A stretch of 64,000 bases of DNA from Doris montereyensis (Eukaryota > Mollusca > Gastropoda > Nudibranchia > Dorididae): contig JAXRKP010000177.1 of assembly GCA_037039925.1 (NCBI GenBank), forward strand, positions 318,501-382,500, given 5' to 3'. Both the position numbers and the translations under genes were made by a program. Below are positions 13,559 through 24,735 of the stretch, piece by piece. The first letter of the stretch is position 1. Each line of letters starts with the position of its first letter. The notes under the pieces are model-generated. The model had not been told where the DNA came from and did not search any database. It saw only the letters and a list, made by a program, of their open reading frames with translations.

Positions 13559-16500
13559 TATATGTCAAATATATATGTCAATCAATGAATATCATTCACA
13601 TTAATCATAACAAAAATCGTTGACAGTGAGCATAACTTTGAAGCAGGCCTGTGCCGTTAGTACATGTATTAGGGTAAGCAGCTTGTTTAGAGAGCTCAAT
13701 TATATAGAAAAAATTCTGTTCCCTGGGATTTCTTCCCGATAGGCCGGTTTCCCAATTAGAGAGGTTCCACTGTATATAAAAAGATGGAAATATGAAAAAG
13801 GTTGAAGGGGTGTATGCAGCATATGGACTACACCAGGACTATGTGTAGCTTACATACTGAGATTGAAAGGCAGGGGGAAATTATGCCTTCCTGTGTATTT
13901 TGCATTTCATGCATGATAATTAGAATAACCCTCTTAGTTTTGTTGTATTAGATAGAAGATTATTGTCAAGAAGACACATTTCCATGGCGTTACATTATAT
14001 TCACATTTTCAACACTCAATATATTCATTTCTATCTCTCTTTTTGAAGTGACATTTCAATATGTGACAGACAAAGAGAAAAGCACAACAGAATGTAAAGA
14101 ACCTTTCCTTTACATACAACTCTCCATGATACATGCACATTCTGCTTAGTATCAGATGAAGAAGCTGATGGCAATGGAGGCAAAAACGATTTTTTGCATA
14201 TTTCTGTTTTATATTTAATAAGAATAGGTGTGTACCAAAACGGTTGCATATTTTCATCTGGAATGTTAAGGGTAGTCAGAAAAAGTATGTATGATTTTTT
14301 AAGACAGCATGATATATTATTATACAATTCATCAAGTGTGAGAAATTCAAACTTTTTCAAATGTCAATCCTCTTTCATTTTATTTTCTTAACATTCAATT
14401 TAATAATTCATGACTGTCACAACCAGTTAGTAAACCATTCTATGGTTCTTCTGTGATGGGTTTTGTCGTTGTGATCATCAATTGTATAGCTGTATAGTTG
14501 AGTTATCAGCAAATTGAAGTAATCTTATGTAACTTGTATTGATTTTACACTCATATGCAGCGTGACAAGAACAGATGATAGAACACCCCACGGAGCTCCA
14601 AAGTTTGTTGTTATAGTTGAAGATCAGACTTTGTTTAGTTTAATGTATGGAATGCAATTAGAGCAGATCAGATATCACCAGTCCAGGGCTGTGATAGCAC
14701 TGTTTACATTAAAATATTTGAGTTTTTTAAATCAATACTGATGGTATTACGGTCATTTGGTTTATTCATTTATAAGCGTTATTAAAAAATACTATTCTAA
14801 AGTCTTCAACACGCATTTCTTCATTAAATGCAAATTGTAAAGTAGGATCCTGAACATCACTAAAGTATGGTTCTTCTACCGGGGTGTGAAAGTATAACAC
14901 ATGTGCCAGGAGTCCATTAAAGTGTTCAGGTGTTCTTGTAGAACTTTCACTTTTTGGAAAAATATCTTTCACATCTTTGCAAAATGATACTGTGGGGTAG
15001 GTTGTTTCAAAATTCTTGATTTAATCATTCATTTTGTTGTTCTCGGCTTTTCAGCATAAATTTTAAATATTATCACACTGTAGTCAGATATACAATGATC
15101 AAGGACATCTGTATTGATGGTGGTATTCTAGCCAGATCTTGAGACAAGCCAGTCAATAGTATGACCACATATATATGTCAGTTTGTTTTGTGTTGTTGTG
15201 TTGTGAACTAAATCTGATGTAGAATCAAAATGAAAATTTTAATTGCAGAGGATGAGCAATTTTCCTGTTCTGAGTGCATTGAGGTCTACTTGATCAGAAA
15301 ATTAATTTTAAAACGTGGAGTCAAGACGTTTTATTACTCTTGATTTGAGGAGGTCTATAGGCACATAAAATTATGAATGACTGGTGTGGGGTATTTAAAA
15401 GAACTTCACAACATGAACAATTTCCGCAAATTGTTACTGTTTGGTTGTAAACAAATGCAATTCCCTCACCTTTTCCTGATAATCGCGGGAATGAAAAGTA
15501 TTTTCATGCCGGTTGGTGTTAGTTGATTTACTATATTTTCATCTCCAGAGTTTCTTAGCCATGTCTAAGTGATGAATGTTAAGTCATTCTCTGTGTAATG
15601 AATTAATGAATCTATTTCTTCACTTTTTGTTTCGTATGCATTGTGCATTAAGTAGGCAACATTTTATGTATCTATTGTGATGGTCCTGATTTGTATGAGA
15701 TGTTTTGATATAGATTAGGCTGTTATTGTTTAATGACCTCGGCCTAGCTTTCAGAGAAGTATTGTTATTAGTGTAGCCGTGGATGACATTTATTTTCTTT
15801 AACTTTCTTCTTCCTCCTCTACTTCCTCCCTTTCTACTGGCAAGTCATCTACTACCCGATTCGTGTGCATATGTGGAGGCGTTGTAACTAAACTGTAGTG
15901 TTGTGATTTTGTAATCACAACGACACTGGTTCAAGCCCCAAGGCTGACACAGTTGGATTTTTTTCACAACGTTGCACTCTTAGGAAAGGCACTTCACTCT
16001 ACTTTCTTCACTTGACTCAGGTGTGAATGAGTACCTAGCTATAGGTAGAGAAAGGTCTTGTTAGAGCGTTAATACGAAAATCCTACCAGGTTTGTGTACA
16101 GTGTATGCTCTCCCGGGAGTTGAGAAGGATTTTGAATAAAATGGCCCGTTGGGGAATAAATGATGTACAGTCAGAAATTAACCTTTATATGTTGTTTCCA
16201 CTTGCATGTTGACAATGTAAATAATGGTTCTGGCAGTGCAGTATTGAAAACAATTATTACAACATAGTCGACGGCCTCAAACTTGTTGACATGAAGCCTT
16301 TTGGAATAAAAGCGTTCACTGACGCTAAAAAGCAAGACCATCGATGTTATGAAGTCCAAACTTCAACAATGAAGTAAACAATGTTAGATGTAAAATGGCC
16401 AGTGCTAAGAAAACTCAAAACAGATATATGAGTAAAAATATGATCTAAAAAATGGAAATTCCTCCGCTATTGGAGTGAATCACAATACATAATTTATATC

Positions 16501-17976
16501 TTATAAGCTGAAGTTCAGTAAAAATGAAAAAAACAATAAAAAATTGAACATAAAACCACAGAGAACAGAAATTGCAGCATCCTAGAGGCCTATCAACAAT
16601 GTATGTGAATATATATAATTTAATTGGGCTGAAAATGTGTTGATAATTTTTCCTCTTGATGTTATGATCCAGGCCACTTGCTTTTCTGACATTCACACAC
16701 TCAAATTACAATTTCAATGTGAAGAAATGTATGCCTCTAATACAATTCAAAATTGGTTAGAGCAACCTCTTAAATCTGCCTTTCACTTCCATTAATATTA
16801 AAATCTTAAAACGGTATCCAGTTTTGATTACCTAAAATCTTCATGGGAGTAGTAGTTGAAAGAAATGTGTTGCTGCTCTGCTGAGAACGTTAGCTTACAT
16901 AAATGTTTCTATTCATACAACAAACAATACCTGATCTTTATAATAGCGACCTGGCTTGTTTAATTTGGCATCAACATCCATTGTCTCTTTCGTCAGGATC
17001 TGTCGCATCTACTGCAACAGTTTCTTCTGTATCCTTTTCAGCTTTCCAATCATCATCTGTCAGCTTTCTTACATGATTCATAAAATTGAAACGATTACTG
17101 TGGGAAAATAAGAAAGACCTTTTGTCAACGCCAAGCACACATAGAGCATTTGAATTTAAAGGATGTGATGTCCTGCAGAAAATAAATAATATGCTTATGA
17201 TACCAATACAATTAAAAATAAATTAAAAACAAATAAATTTAAGGAGGAAAAATAGGCTCTAACGAATAAGAAAATAACACAGGCTATTGGAAAGATGTAT
17301 ATTAGTCAAAGAACAGCGGTGGATATTATTTGGGCACATCTTCAGGTGAGATGAGAAAATACCAGCTCAAACAGCAACGAATGCGTACTTAAGCAAGTGA
17401 CCGAAATACGGAGGAAGAACGCCGACATTATTGCCAACGACACTCAACCACGACTTACAAAACTACACAAAATATACTAACACTGAACACTAACACCCAG
17501 TCTCAGGAACACCAAAAAGCCAAATGGAGAAGATACAAACATGGCAGCACAACTGAAAACAGAAAGAGACCTACTTGCTTTGAAGACTCTAGCATAGGAT
17601 TGATACACATGGAGAGACGTTACAAACGCAAATGATGAATGCTGAAATTCTTTACGACCAGCATTATAATATTATATCAGAATACACAGTATACCATAAG
17701 GCAAATTTCTTTATTGACTGCAAGGCCATTCTACTACTGCTAATAGTAAGTATATTTACATATAAATATATAACAAGTAAAAAGTAAAATAAATTTCTAT
17801 TAAAAAATTTACACCTTTTCTGTATTTCCAACATGCGTTGTCTCCTGTTTTCCTGATTACTGTTTGAAGTTTTCTGTTTATAAGATGAAAACCGAGGATG
17901 GGGAGCCGATGTACTGTTTGGTTCAGAGCTCACTTGGAAGCTGCTGGCAAGGGCAGTAGTCAAATCATCCATATTG
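4402..17976 (-). CDS. SNUPN: Snurportin-1, nine coding exons
   Basis: Snurportin-1 binds the trimethylguanosine cap of spliceosomal U snRNPs and, through its N-terminal importin-beta-binding (IBB) segment, carries them into the nucleus. The rebuilt minus-strand protein is about 379 residues (human about 360). It has the IBB start ([32 protein letters not shown]), a linker ([13 protein letters not shown]), then the cap-binding fold ([82 protein letters not shown]). The Trp of VVWLKPYM sits where I recall the cap-stacking Trp of the human protein. The tail is lineage-specific, Lys/Ser-rich and acidic. One-base frame steps occur in exon 2, exon 8 and the exon 4/5 junction. The start is the first ATG after the 3' splice site of exon 1. 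An upstream non-coding exon was not found. Confidence 0.93.
5773..6095 (-). mobile_element. tRNA-derived SINE nested in the 4.9-7.1 kb element
   Basis: On minus it starts with a Leu/Ser-tRNA-like head: A-box-like tggccgagcagttaggctg, then B-box-like gagtttgaatcc. A body follows with 'acaagcactagcttgggagt' and 'gtcctggccaggaggtca'. The same body is found at 6.9-7.05 kb in plus orientation. Confidence 0.75.
6782..7053 (+). mobile_element. SINE copy, 5'-truncated, with CTTTA tail
   Basis: Shares 'acaagcactagcttggaagt', 'gtcctggccagaaagtga' and 'ctccggctctatgggcc' with the minus copy, and ends in ctttactttactttac. The tail touches the right inverted repeat of the host element. Confidence 0.7.
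7638..7810 (-). CDS. SNUPN: SNUPN exon 8, with a one-base frame step
   Basis: 173 bases, where 174 would keep frame. Reads [19 protein letters not shown], then stops. One more T at 7753-7754 continues as [20 protein letters not shown], then the Tyr-rich [11 protein letters not shown]. This matches human STPLVGWLRPYMVSDVLGV. Donor AAG|GTAATG. Confidence 0.92.
8123..8200 (-). CDS. SNUPN: SNUPN exon 7
   Basis: 78 bases, phase 0 to 0, acceptor ccag, donor GAG|GTGAAG. Encodes [20 protein letters not shown] then ESANFE, corresponding to human FVGLKNFPCTPESLCDVL. A TIR element starts about 80 bases upstream of it on the minus strand. Confidence 0.9.
8279..9350. mobile_element. 1.07-kb repeat bounded by inverted G/C runs
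   Basis: Starts with a G-run then tacctgaagtg and ends 'ccagtccaggtg' then a C-run, so the ends are short imperfect inverted repeats. The inside matches 55.5-57.2 kb and the last 510 bases of the window, for example 'catgtacatgagtaactgtc' and 'ggttgccatagaaacgg'. It lies in a SNUPN region between the last two introns' exons and has no protein-coding domain. Confidence 0.65.
9991..10068 (-). CDS. SNUPN: SNUPN exon 6
   Basis: 78 bases, phase 0 to 0, acceptor ttcag, donor CCT|GTAAGT. Encodes [19 protein letters not shown] then SKSNP, matching human TDFRFYWMHSKLPEEEGLG and KLNP. Confidence 0.95.
11022..11700 (+). mobile_element. Non-LTR retrotransposon fragment (CR1/L2/Rex-like RT)
   Basis: The plus translation gives [14 protein letters not shown], a damaged YADDTQ box, then [18 protein letters not shown], typical of CR1/L2/Rex reverse transcriptase. 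Further on are SLH*LPV and REQIECK, which fit the C-terminal HWLPV region. Frames are broken. It lies in the SNUPN intron between exons 5 and 6. Confidence 0.75.
11761..11858 (-). CDS. SNUPN: SNUPN exon 5
   Basis: 98 bases from acceptor atcag, donor GAA|GTAAGT. Encodes [19 protein letters not shown] and [13 protein letters not shown], matching human TILDCIYNE and MCWRGHPFYD. It enters with two bases (AT) and would complete an Asp codon if exon 4 supplied a G. As written the junction is off by one. Confidence 0.95.
12365..12500. repeat. Dispersed 'aataataaatctttattgtcc' type repeat
   Basis: A TAA-repeat followed by 'tctttattgtccaagaaaga' resembles a repeat I associate with LINE 3' ends in invertebrates. 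Only one copy is in the window, so the assignment is weak. Confidence 0.3.
13070..13159 (-). CDS. SNUPN: SNUPN exon 4
   Basis: 90 bases, acceptor ccag, donor GAG|GTATAG. Encodes [20 protein letters not shown] and [10 protein letters not shown], matching human TKSGYCVNRF and LLPGG. The next exon needs one extra base carried over, so the join to exon 5 is one base short as written. Confidence 0.92.
13331..13435 (-). CDS. SNUPN: SNUPN exon 3
   Basis: 105 bases, phase 0 to 0, acceptor gtag, donor AGG|GTAAGA. Encodes [14 protein letters not shown], then [19 protein letters not shown], the first strands of the cap-binding fold and very close to human. A GT/TA microsatellite begins about 50 bases upstream of its acceptor. 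Confidence 0.95.
13485..13560. repeat. (TG)n(TA)n microsatellite in SNUPN intron 2
   Basis: About a dozen TG units pass into about 24 TA units. Confidence 0.95.
13708..13772 (-). mobile_element. Terminal fragment of family A TIR element
   Basis: Reversed, it reads cagtggaacctctctaattg, then 'ccggcctatcgggaagaa' and 'ccagggaacagaat'. This matches the left end at 34.59 kb and 1.45 kb. TA follows the terminus. The rest of the element is missing. Confidence 0.75.
14410..15690 (-). mobile_element. Decayed CR1/L2-like LINE in SNUPN intron 2
   Basis: Minus-strand frames give endonuclease-like pieces ([45 protein letters not shown]). A linker follows ([20 protein letters not shown]), as in the CR1/L2 region before RT, then an RT-like [10 protein letters not shown] box. 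Many stops and frame changes show it is dead. Confidence 0.65.
15874..16172 (+). mobile_element. tRNA-derived SINE in SNUPN intron 2
   Basis: The head has a B-box (ggttcaagccc). The body has 'gactcaggtgtgaatgagta', 'cctagctataggtag' and 'ctcccgggagttg', and ends 'ggaataaatgatgta'. It is the better preserved copy of the element at 320-600. Confidence 0.75.
16931..17097 (-). CDS. SNUPN: SNUPN exon 2, with a one-base frame step
   Basis: Enters in phase 2 (AG|T = Ser) and reads [17 protein letters not shown] and an acidic stretch, then meets a stop. One base less in the A-run at 16988-16990 (plus coordinates) restores [17 protein letters not shown], which matches the human MDIDTVKKLPKHYANQ. The length is 167, whereas 166 would fit the phases. 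Donor CAG|GTATTG. Confidence 0.88.
17815..17976 (-). CDS. SNUPN: SNUPN exon 1 (IBB domain)
   Basis: An acceptor ccag precedes CAAT and then the ATG at 17972-17970. It encodes 52 residues plus two bases and ends AG|GTGTAA. It carries the Arg/Lys-rich importin-beta-binding helix ([10 protein letters not shown]), like the human RRRRLLELQK. The four bases before the ATG are 5' UTR. Confidence 0.93.
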
Positions 17977-18004
17977 CTGGAAAGATAAAGTACAAACATC
18001 ATAA

Positions 18005-18425
18005 CATGGTTTTTTCTTCCTTTCTTTATCAGTTCCTTTTCTACCTTCCGGTGTATGAGTTTAGATGCCCGAAATGATCTTTCTCCACGCTACCCTGTCC
18101 TGACATTTTCTGTTTCCTTCTGTAACGGTTAAATTTCTTTGCATTAGTGCCTTTATGTCTTCTTCCCATTTTTTTTTAGGTCACATTTTGGTCATTCAAA
18201 TTGGGTTTTAGCATTGTATACTAATTTAGCTCTTCTCTTATCATTCCTTCTGTTTACATGTCCAAACCATCTGAGTTAATTTATTTCTATTTTAGTTTTA
18301 ATGACCGCTATCTGCTTTGGTTTGATCTCTTATTATTGTGTTTCTAAATTTGTCTCTTTTAGTTTTTCCTTCTCTTCTGAGATATTTCATTTTAGCTAAA
18401 TTTGATCTTGCGGTTGGGAAAATTT
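18005..18425 (-). mobile_element. 3' end fragment of the 23.6-kb LINE family
   Basis: The minus translation gives MKYLRREGKTKRDK, then LRWFGHVNRRNDKRRAK. This matches MKYLRRVVEKTKRDK and LRWFGHVNKMNDNRIAK of the copy at 26.56-26.79 kb. It lies immediately upstream of SNUPN exon 1, so it may sit in a 5' intron or the promoter region. Confidence 0.8.
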
Positions 18426-18429
18426 GACT

Positions 18430-19950
18430 GTATGTCATTCTGACAGTTCCTGATATTTCACCAACAAGCTTAGCCGACGGCCATCACCGAGTGTTCATCA
18501 CAGGAGCAACACCCGATGTGTGACGTTACAGGGTTGGACGGCTAATATTTCAAATGTTTATATCTTCATGGGGAGTGTCCCCGCATGATTGCATTTTCAA
18601 AACTAGCGCTCTTGAATGAAGCCAAGATCCGAGCAGAATGTGATTTTTTCAATAATTTTCCATTTGTACAACATTTACTGATGATAAATCTGTGTGTAAT
18701 TAATGTATTTATGGTGTGAGGTAGCTCTCTTTCTCCCTCTCTCCTTCTGTCTGTTCCTCTCTCTCTCTCTCCTTCTGTCTATTTATCTCATTCTCTTTCT
18801 CTCCCTCTTTCTCCTTCCCTCCCTCTCTTTGTCTCTCTTGTTGTCTGTCTCTTGCACTTTCTCTGTCTGTCTGTGTGTGTATCTCTCTTTCTCTTCCTCT
18901 GTGCTTGATGAACACACACACACAGCATGCATGTGATAGCAAACACCAGGTACATGCACTATGACTATGTAGGACGGCCGTATGAGCCATGTATGACCAC
19001 GTGGTAGGGATTTTTATGTGTGACAAACGTATGACCAACACATAGGACCAACCCTTAGGATCTATGTTCGATCCCGTTTTTAGCCGTCAAATGTATGCCA
19101 AATGTATCATGTATGTAGGAATATGACAATCATGTATGACTGTGTGGTAGGGCCCTTAGGTAGCCGAGTTGCCATTACACCACTTTAGATCTAATGATTT
19201 AAAGATTATATGACCATGTAAATATAGCTCTCTATCTATAATAGGCAACAGAATTTAGATTCTAGAGTGGTCTATCGTCAGTAAGGCTACCTAAGGACCA
19301 GCTGTAGAGGTCATGCAAGTACAGGAACCTATTATTTGTGTCTATAAATCATCCTATGGCGCTCAAAGATGTCTAAAAATAGTCCATGATTTTGATCGGT
19401 TGATGCCAAGGAAAGTCCCAAATTTCCCTTCTAACATCAACATGGCCACTGTAACATCAGTTTAGCTATTTTCAACAGCAAAACAACCACCCACCATAAG
19501 ACAAAATACAATCACAACACTCATGTTACTTATTGTATGGAACAAACAACATATATATATACTTTCACTGAAATGGGAGCTTTTATTTAAATATCATACA
19601 TAGAAGATAGATCTATTTCTTACTGAAATAAGGGGACTTTTAACAGAAACATCAAACAGAACTAGCTAGCTGTACTGTATTGATGTTATACTTATAGCTG
19701 TGTTGGCATTACACCTCTCTGAACCTAGAATAATGATAATACGGTCAGCATTATTCACCATTAATGGCGAATGGACCTTAGCGCTGTTCACCATTAATGA
19801 TGAATGATAGTCCTTCGCTTGATCCTGGTTCATGACAAATAGAAGACCTTGCATTGAAATAATTTATAAATTATAACATCTATTGGTAATACCTGGATTG
19901 ATTAACATTTATAATACCCTATTATCCTATTATTGGCAGCAGTGATTTTC
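18430..19950. other. Intergenic stretch with one CT-rich tract
   Basis: An impure CT/TCTG tract occupies about 18720-18905. Partly repetitive 'tgtatgac' and 'ccattaatg' motifs follow. No coding exon was recognised. Confidence 0.5.
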
Positions 19951-19999
19951 TTGAATGATGGAATACGTGGTGCATATTTATGAGAGAAGAGACATGGGG

Positions 20000-20002
<3 letters not shown>

Positions 20003-20089
<87 letters not shown>
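20003..20089. repeat. (GA)n microsatellite
   Basis: About 43 uninterrupted GA units. A shorter GA tract occurs near 20358-20386. Confidence 0.97.
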
Positions 20090-20091
<2 letters not shown>

Positions 20092-20352
20092 TCATTATTT
20101 GAGCAAAATAGATGATAAACGAAAGAATCAACCTCTTGTTGTAGTTGTAGTTATATTAGACCTTGCATTGAAAGAAGACAGAGAAAGATAGAGAAATTAT
20201 AACAACTGACATTCATCTGCTGGTTAATGTTTTTTAACATTTGGATCGACACCCTATTCAGTCCCCCTCCTCCATCACCTCACTTATATTGTCTAATGTC
20301 TGGTTATGATTAAAGAAAAGTAGGTGCATAAAAGAACAGAAAGATAGAAAAG

Positions 20353-20386
<34 letters not shown>

Positions 20387-20634
20387 AGACAGAGAAAGAT
20401 AGAAAACACACAACATGACATTCATCTGCGGGTGCTTATCAAGAGAGACAGTGTGCTTATCAAGACGTGTACTCGAGTACCAAAATGTTACTAGATTAGT
20501 AAGTCGTAATCCGTATTATTGAACCGTACCTACAATAATATGAGTAATAGCATTTTTTAAATTCCCGGATAATCGTCATTAATGACGAATAGTCACTTTG
20601 TATGTAAGAATAATATAATAATAATGAATAGCTT

Positions 20635-20935
20635 TAGATCTAGCTCTAGGTCTAGTGTGAGAATCAATAAGTTTAAGCTATGGTGTTGCTCTAACTCTAG
20701 ATCTAACCTAGATCTAGATCTAGATCTAGTAGAGATACATCTTGATCTGGATATAATATAGATGTTAATTTTTACTAGATCTAGATGTAGCTAGAGGCTA
20801 GATACATTATAGATGTAACTCTGGGTACGACCGCATGTGTGCTAAAACAAATTACCAAAGAATAGAATGGGGTAACTTTTCAATTAGCTCCAGATCTATC
20901 TAGATCTAAATTCCAAATTTAGATTCTAGATCTAG
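20635..20935. repeat. AGATCT-rich palindromic repeat zone
   Basis: Clusters of ctagatctagatctag and variants, a self-complementary 6-bp unit, recur here. A shorter cluster lies at 63.02-63.06 kb. Confidence 0.7.
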
Positions 20936-21299
20936 ACCCGATCGTCGATTCTTCGTCGATTCATAAATTCTTATTTTAGTCGCCGCCGCAGAGATTATCA
21001 ATATCACAACAATTTGACGATTTGTGATCATCGCTGAAAAATGAGTTCTTTATCTTGCGGCCTATATTTTTTTCGCTTAAAATAAATAAATAAGTGGAGC
21101 TAGCCTTTGCAATCACTCACTAGATGTTTTGGGGTTATTTCTTTTTTGTTGGTGTTTTGTTTGAGATTTTTTTTCGACATTCAAAAATGTACTTTTTCTA
21201 ACATCGGGTCATGTGCTATGCATACATCTCTTCTCTGAAATCTTATGTAATGAAAATATGGTGAATTATACAGAGAGTAAAGAACCCCATCAACTATCA

Positions 21300-21480
21300 A
21301 GCTAGATCTTAGTAAAGTTAGTCCTAAACTCATAGATAACCATGAAATAAAAATGGTTTAAAATCTTGATTTTTCGAGTAAAGTTAATCCTAAACTCATA
21401 GATGACCGTGAAATAACAACGCATAGAGTTTTGGATTCTCTAGTAATGTTAGTCCTAAACTCATAGGACTCATAGGATTT
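21300..21480. repeat. About 64-bp satellite, left block
   Basis: Units share 'agttagtcctaaactcatag' and 'gaccatgaaataa'. The same units resume at 22.19-22.57 kb. Confidence 0.8.
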
Positions 21481-21761
21481 TGTCAATATCTCTCGGTTAT
21501 ACCAAAAGCGTTGTTTCAGAAAAATTAATCAAACCCACCCCTTTCACCCAATTTCTTATTCCACAAGATCTGGAAGAATAATCCTGAAAAAACGTAATAG
21601 AGAAAGATAAAGGAGATCCTTCTTGTCTTGCTCTCTTTGACTTTTATGAGAAAGTGCTACACGTTACAATATTGCTGTTGTTGTTAATGTCGTTGTTGTT
21701 TACTACCATAATCACATTAATGTCATTGTGCATCTTTTTATTTAACCCATATTCTTCGACA

Positions 21762-21895
21762 TGTATGTATTTATGTGTGTATGTATGTATGTACATATGC
21801 ATAATATTTGTATGTATGTATGTATGATTGTATGTGTGCATGTATATGTATGTATGTATGTATGTGTGTATGTATGTGTGTGTGTGTGTATGTAC
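21762..21895. repeat. (ATGT)n/(GT)n microsatellite
   Basis: A run of tgtatgta units mixed with tgtg. Confidence 0.95.
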
Positions 21896-22080
21896 ATGCA
21901 TTTCCCTAATAACTTCATATACCATACAATTTTAACTTATGTAACCTCATATAAAATAATTTTACTTTGAATCTTAATCATTCATTAATTATATCCAAAC
22001 TATGTTATAATTCTACACCTTATAATATACACTTGGATTTTAACTATTGATGCGATCAAAATGATACATCATCATCATCA

Positions 22081-22118
22081 TTCTTCTTCTTCTTCTTCTT
22101 CTTCTTCTTCTTCTTCTT

Positions 22119-22149
<31 letters not shown>
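22081..22149. repeat. (TTC)n tract, 23 units
   Basis: About 23 TTC triplets, followed by TTA triplets. On minus it opens poly-Arg or poly-Lys frames with no other support. Confidence 0.97.
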
Positions 22150-22184
22150 TTATTCTTATTATTATTATTATTAGATGACTGTGA

Positions 22185-22570
22185 AATTTTAAAAAACTTG
22201 ATTTTTCTAGTAAAGCTATGACCATGAAATAGACAGACATAGAATCTTATTTTTTCTGGTAAAGTTAGTCCAAAACTCACAGATGACCATGAAATAAAGA
22301 GGCTTATACCATAATCTCGAGTTTTCTGGTAAAGATAGTCCTAAACTCAGAAATGACCATGAAGTTAACAGGCGTAGCGTTTTTGGTTTTTCTAGCTAAG
22401 GTAAACTTAACCTCAATGATGACCATGAAATAAAACAGCTTAGAGTCTTTGTGTTTTCGTAAAGTTAGTATAAAATTCTTAGATGACCATGAAATAAAAA
22501 GGCGTAGAGTTCTGGTTTGTCTAGTAAAGTTAGTCCTAAACTCATACATGACCATGAATTAAAACAGCTT
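22185..22570. repeat. About 64-bp satellite, right block
   Basis: About six diverged units carrying 'gtaaagttagtc' and 'gatgaccatgaaataaa'. The last unit runs straight into a SINE. Confidence 0.8.
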
Positions 22571-22660
22571 AGAGTCTAGGATTTGAACCCCAGACCTCAT
22601 GATCTCAATCCGGCAGCCTAACTACTTGAGCACCAACACCACTGAGACTGGTTTGTAGTT
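22570..22660 (-). mobile_element. tRNA-like SINE head
   Basis: On minus: an A-box-like 'gctcaagtagttaggctg' and a B-box-like 'ggggttcaaatcc' at tRNA spacing, as in the Leu/Ser-type SINEs at 5.8, 44.7 and 53.8 kb. Confidence 0.65.
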
Positions 22661-23953
22661 CATGATAAATTTCAACATCCTTTAGATAACTTGTTTGTTT
22701 CATTGAAATTTCCGCAGTCCACCACGCCGTGATTTCAGGGTGAATTAAGAGGATACAACAAGATAAAAAAAATAAGTGAAAGGACAGAACTAGAATCTAC
22801 CAACAGCCCTGCCAACTGTCCACCCTTCTGATAACTGAATCAGTTGTCAAGATAATACTTCTGGTGTAAATGTAAGAGGAATACTATTGTATTAAACAAG
22901 GATGGGCCTAAAACAAGTGCCTGATACACCATGACTTTCTTGTTTTCTTTTCAACTTTGTATTTGCACAAATGATACACCAAAAGCAAGTTTAGAATCTT
23001 AGCTGCACTGCTTTTTTTACAACAAAGTCTCCTGTCGCGATCCCCACAGAGCCGCCAACACTGGACTAGTCAGCGAAGAAATGAGCATAGTTTTGTCTAC
23101 ACCATAATCAAACATCGGCTTCCACATCAGCATCATTGTTATAGTGGTTCACTTTCAGGTACTCTTTAAGTTTTGGGAAAAGGAAAAAGTCTGAAAGAGC
23201 AAGATCCAAACTTTACAACGGATGAAGCAGGTTGGAGAACTTAAGCTGCTTCAGAACACATCTGCCACTGCCACTCTTTACTCTTTCAGTTCAGTTGTCA
23301 AAGTTACATGCAAGGGATTCCCCTGGTGGACACTTTCCTATAGCCGGGGAAATCTAGTGTAAGTTCTGTTATTGCATGTCCAAGCTTGCATCAGAAGCAA
23401 GACGCTTTAATTAAGCATGCTTTTTGTATACATCTACACACCTTCTGTAGTGACAGCACGTACTTGGGTCTATTGTAACTATATGTTAAATTACGACCGA
23501 CTGTGTCAGCAAACCGTTACATTTTACTACTATTACTACTAATTACTAGATGAAGTTCCAGGCAGTGGACAGGTAAGCACCTGTACGGGGAGTAGACAAT
23601 CCCACCCTCCACGAGTCTCCTGCTGCCTTGCAGGCGGGTCTTGGCCGGCCAAAAGCTAAGGGAGTTAACCCTGAAAGAAAACAACCTGCTGCCTTGCACG
23701 TCGGTCTTGACTGACCAAAGGCTAAGGGAGTTAACCCTGACAGAAAATTACAACCTGCTGCCTTGCATGCTGGTCTTAAATAACTAAAAGGTTAAGAGAA
23801 ATAACCCTGACAGAAAATAACAAGGCCTGGTAGGGGGCCTCAAGGTGGCAGCCCCACCATCTACCTAGGGTACAGTGGACTAATCCCCTGCTTATCCAAA
23901 AACAAACAGATTCAGAGAAATAAATGTAATATAACCGGCTTGATCTTTCGAAG

Positions 23954-24735
23954 ATGAACTTGGAAACGAATACGGACTGTGATTTTGGAACATGGAATGT
24001 TAAGACAATTAATGGAAAAGAGTAAGAATTAGTTGAAGAAATGGAAAAATTTAAAGTAGATATTTTAGCCATTACAGACACAAAGAAAAAAGGACAAGGA
24101 ATAGAAAATGTAGGACCAAATCATATTCTAATCTTCTCAGGAGTAGATGTCAAAGATAGAGCTAGAGCAGGAGTAGGCCTCCTAGTGCATAAAAGGCATG
24201 AAAGGCTACTAGAAAGTTGGAAATTGATAAGCCCATGGCTATTAGAGGTAAATATTAAACCAAAAGGACGAGATATTAAATTATTAATAGCTTATGGACC
24301 AAACGAAAACAGCAACTAAAGAAGAAAAAGATATCTTCGAAAACGATTTACAAATAGCTGCAGAGAATCTTAAACCCAAACAGAAACTAATGCTTTTAGG
24401 AGATTTAAACGCTAGAGTAGGCAACAATGTAGAAACATCAGGAGGAGTAATAGGTAAAAGGAGAGACAACAACTTCTCCAAATGGAGAGAGACTAATTAA
24501 TTTTTCCCTAAAGAATAACATAAAAATAGCCTATAACTTTTTTCCTCATAAAAATATCCATAAATATACAAGAGTAAATGAAGACAGGTGTGAAAAGTCA
24601 AACATAGACTACATAATAGTTAGCAGCTCCCATTTTTACAGTACATTGGATGCAAGAGTAAACAGAGGAGCAGAAATATTTAGTGATCATCACTTAGTGA
24701 TTGCCACAATGAGATTACTGACTGAAGAAAACAAA
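23954..24735 (+). pseudogene. LINE endonuclease region
   Basis: Opens with a Met and FGTWNVKTING (the conserved Asn of EN). It is stopped after KE, then continues EMEKFKVDILAITDTKKKG, RARAGVGLLVHK, LMLLGDLNARVG and ends SDHHLVIATMRL, with the catalytic His pair. Breaks occur near 24027, 24320 and 24500. Confidence 0.8.

Noticed and set aside
14009..14391. Overlapping ORFs of 65-109 codons
   Set aside because: No recognisable domain, AT-rich composition, lie in a SNUPN intron beside a decayed LINE.
22040..22280. Poly-Arg and poly-Lys ORFs
   Set aside because: Translations of the TTC tract on minus; no other protein signal.
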